This document shows positions 6,286-6,881 of a DNA stretch of 6,881 nt, in pieces (position 1 is the stretch's first letter; each line of letters opens with the position of its first letter). Below the pieces are notes generated by a model. It was not told the DNA's origin and did not search any database. It saw nothing but the letters and a program-made list of their open reading frames with translations. The translations under genes and the position numbers were made by a program. Source of the stretch: Bacteroidales bacterium (GTDB lineage: Bacteria > Bacteroidota > Bacteroidia > Bacteroidales > UBA932); the NCBI GenBank assembly GCA_017554135.1, contig JAFZIX010000077.1, forward strand, positions 1 to 6,881, given 5' to 3'.

Positions 6286-6881
6286 ATGAAAAAAACTATC
6301 TTTGTACTGATGGTAAACAAGATACTGGCTTTTCTCCTCGCACTGAGCATGCTGGTCTCTGTCGAGGTGCCCGTAGAACACGATTGGATGTTCTACGGCA
6401 GCGGCCCGGTGAAACTGAATGTCACTGTCTCCTCCGAACTGCCCCGGGCGAGCGTCAGATACAGCGTCAAGAGGGATGTAGACCTGATGAACCCGGACGC
6501 CGCCCCTATCCTGGAAGGCAGCGTGAAGGTGCGCACAAAGCCCGGCCGGAAAACTGCCAAAACCCTCAATTTTGGCCATCTGGAACCCGGTTTCTACCAG
6601 GTCACCATCAACGAAAACAAGCCTTTCAACATAGGCGTCAATCCGGAGCAGATCCAGAGCCCGGCAGACATTCCGGAGGATTTCGACGCCTTCTGGAGCA
6701 CCACCATCTCTGAACTCGAGGAGGTGCCGCTCAGCGTCAAATGGACCCTCATCCCCGAGCATTCCTCCATCCAACGTGAATGCTATCACGTGGAGATTCC
6801 CTCGTTCGGCGGAGCCACCATGGGCGGCATCATCTTCATCCCCACCGCCGAGGGCCGCTATCCCGGCGGCATGCAGGAAAC
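6286..6881 (+). CDS. Acetyl xylan esterase-like protein (CE7/AXE1 family), exported, 3'-truncated
   Basis: Predicted secreted or periplasmic deacetylase acting on acetylated xylan or xylo-oligosaccharides; 198 codons are visible before the window ends. The N-terminus is a signal peptide: a Lys-Lys start, then a hydrophobic core ILAFLLALSMLVSV (13-26). There is no lipobox cysteine, so it is not an obvious lipoprotein. Residues ~30-118 look like a beta-rich accessory domain. From ~119 the AXE1 domain begins: NPEQIQSPADIPEDFDAFW (119-137) is the characteristic 'PedFdaFW' entry, followed by VEIPSFGGATMGGIIFIPTA (169-188). The GxSxG serine, Asp and His lie beyond the edge, so catalysis cannot be judged. 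Two starts are possible: ATG 6286 (MKKTIFVLM...), used here, or in-frame ATG 6310 (MVNKILAFLL...). The second still gives a signal peptide and would fit the -7 box at 6297-6304. Confidence 0.82.
   Translation, partial: MKKTIFVLMVNKILAFLLALSMLVSVEVPVEHDWMFYGSGPVKLNVTVSSELPRASVRYSVKRDVDLMNPDAAPILEGSVKVRTKPGRKTAKTLNFGHLEPGFYQVTINENKPFNIGVNPEQIQSPADIPEDFDAFWSTTISELEEVPLSVKWTLIPEHSSIQRECYHVEIPSFGGATMGGIIFIPTAEGRYPGGMQE
6297..6304 (+). promoter_or_regulatory. -7 promoter element for the esterase gene
   Basis: TATCTTTG is an exact TAnnTTTG match and one of the commonest forms of the Bacteroidota -7 box. It lies 11 bases after ATG 6286 and 5 bases before the in-frame ATG 6310. If it is used, translation must begin at 6310 or later, with little or no leader. 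No -33 TTTG is visible at the expected distance, so it may be coincidental. Confidence 0.45.

Noticed and set aside
6246..6713. 155-codon + strand frame starting near the epimerase start
   Set aside because: Its translation is low-complexity and Arg/Gly/Pro-rich. The frame starting at 6286 in the same DNA gives a signal peptide and an AXE1 domain.
6268..6789. 173-codon - strand frame opposite the esterase
   Set aside because: Antisense to the recognised esterase frame, with no family resemblance.

Overview
The window reads as chromosomal DNA of a Bacteroidota (Bacteroidales-like) bacterium. The evidence is the ~437-residue Bacteroidota-type xylose isomerase, the near absence of Shine-Dalgarno sequences before start codons, and several exact matches to the Bacteroidota -7 promoter element TAnnTTTG just upstream of genes. 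The metabolic genes are GC-rich; a toxin-antitoxin module in the middle is visibly AT-richer.

Layout. Bases 1-4151 (+ strand) hold a xylose-utilisation operon: a xylulokinase whose 5' end is cut off by the window edge, xylose isomerase, and an XylE-type D-xylose/H+ symporter 3 bases after it. Together they import D-xylose, isomerise it to D-xylulose and phosphorylate it to xylulose 5-phosphate for the pentose phosphate pathway. Bases 4152-4356 are non-coding. They hold two related palindromic hairpins in inverted orientation that probably end the operon's transcript, then a compact promoter/operator. Bases 4357-5116 hold a higBA-type toxin-antitoxin pair (toxin first, genes overlapping by 17 bases). 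Bases 5113-6252 (- strand) encode an AGE-family sugar epimerase, most likely cellobiose/mannobiose 2-epimerase, convergent with the antitoxin gene and overlapping it by 4 bases. From about 6286 (+ strand) an exported acetyl xylan esterase-like protein (CE7/AXE1) begins and runs off the right edge, divergent from the epimerase.

How they fit together. The esterase would remove acetyl groups from hemicellulose outside the cytoplasm, the epimerase would process beta-1,4 disaccharides in the cytoplasm, and the xyl operon would catabolise the released xylose. The window is therefore best seen as a hemicellulose-use region into which a toxin-antitoxin cassette has been placed. The most notable non-coding signals are a palindrome at the left edge fused in frame to xylulokinase, the inverted pair of hairpins after the transporter, a near-textbook operator/promoter for higBA, and -7 boxes lying only 4-5 bases from start codons in the divergent epimerase/esterase region. 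I do not see a convincing novel multi-gene system.
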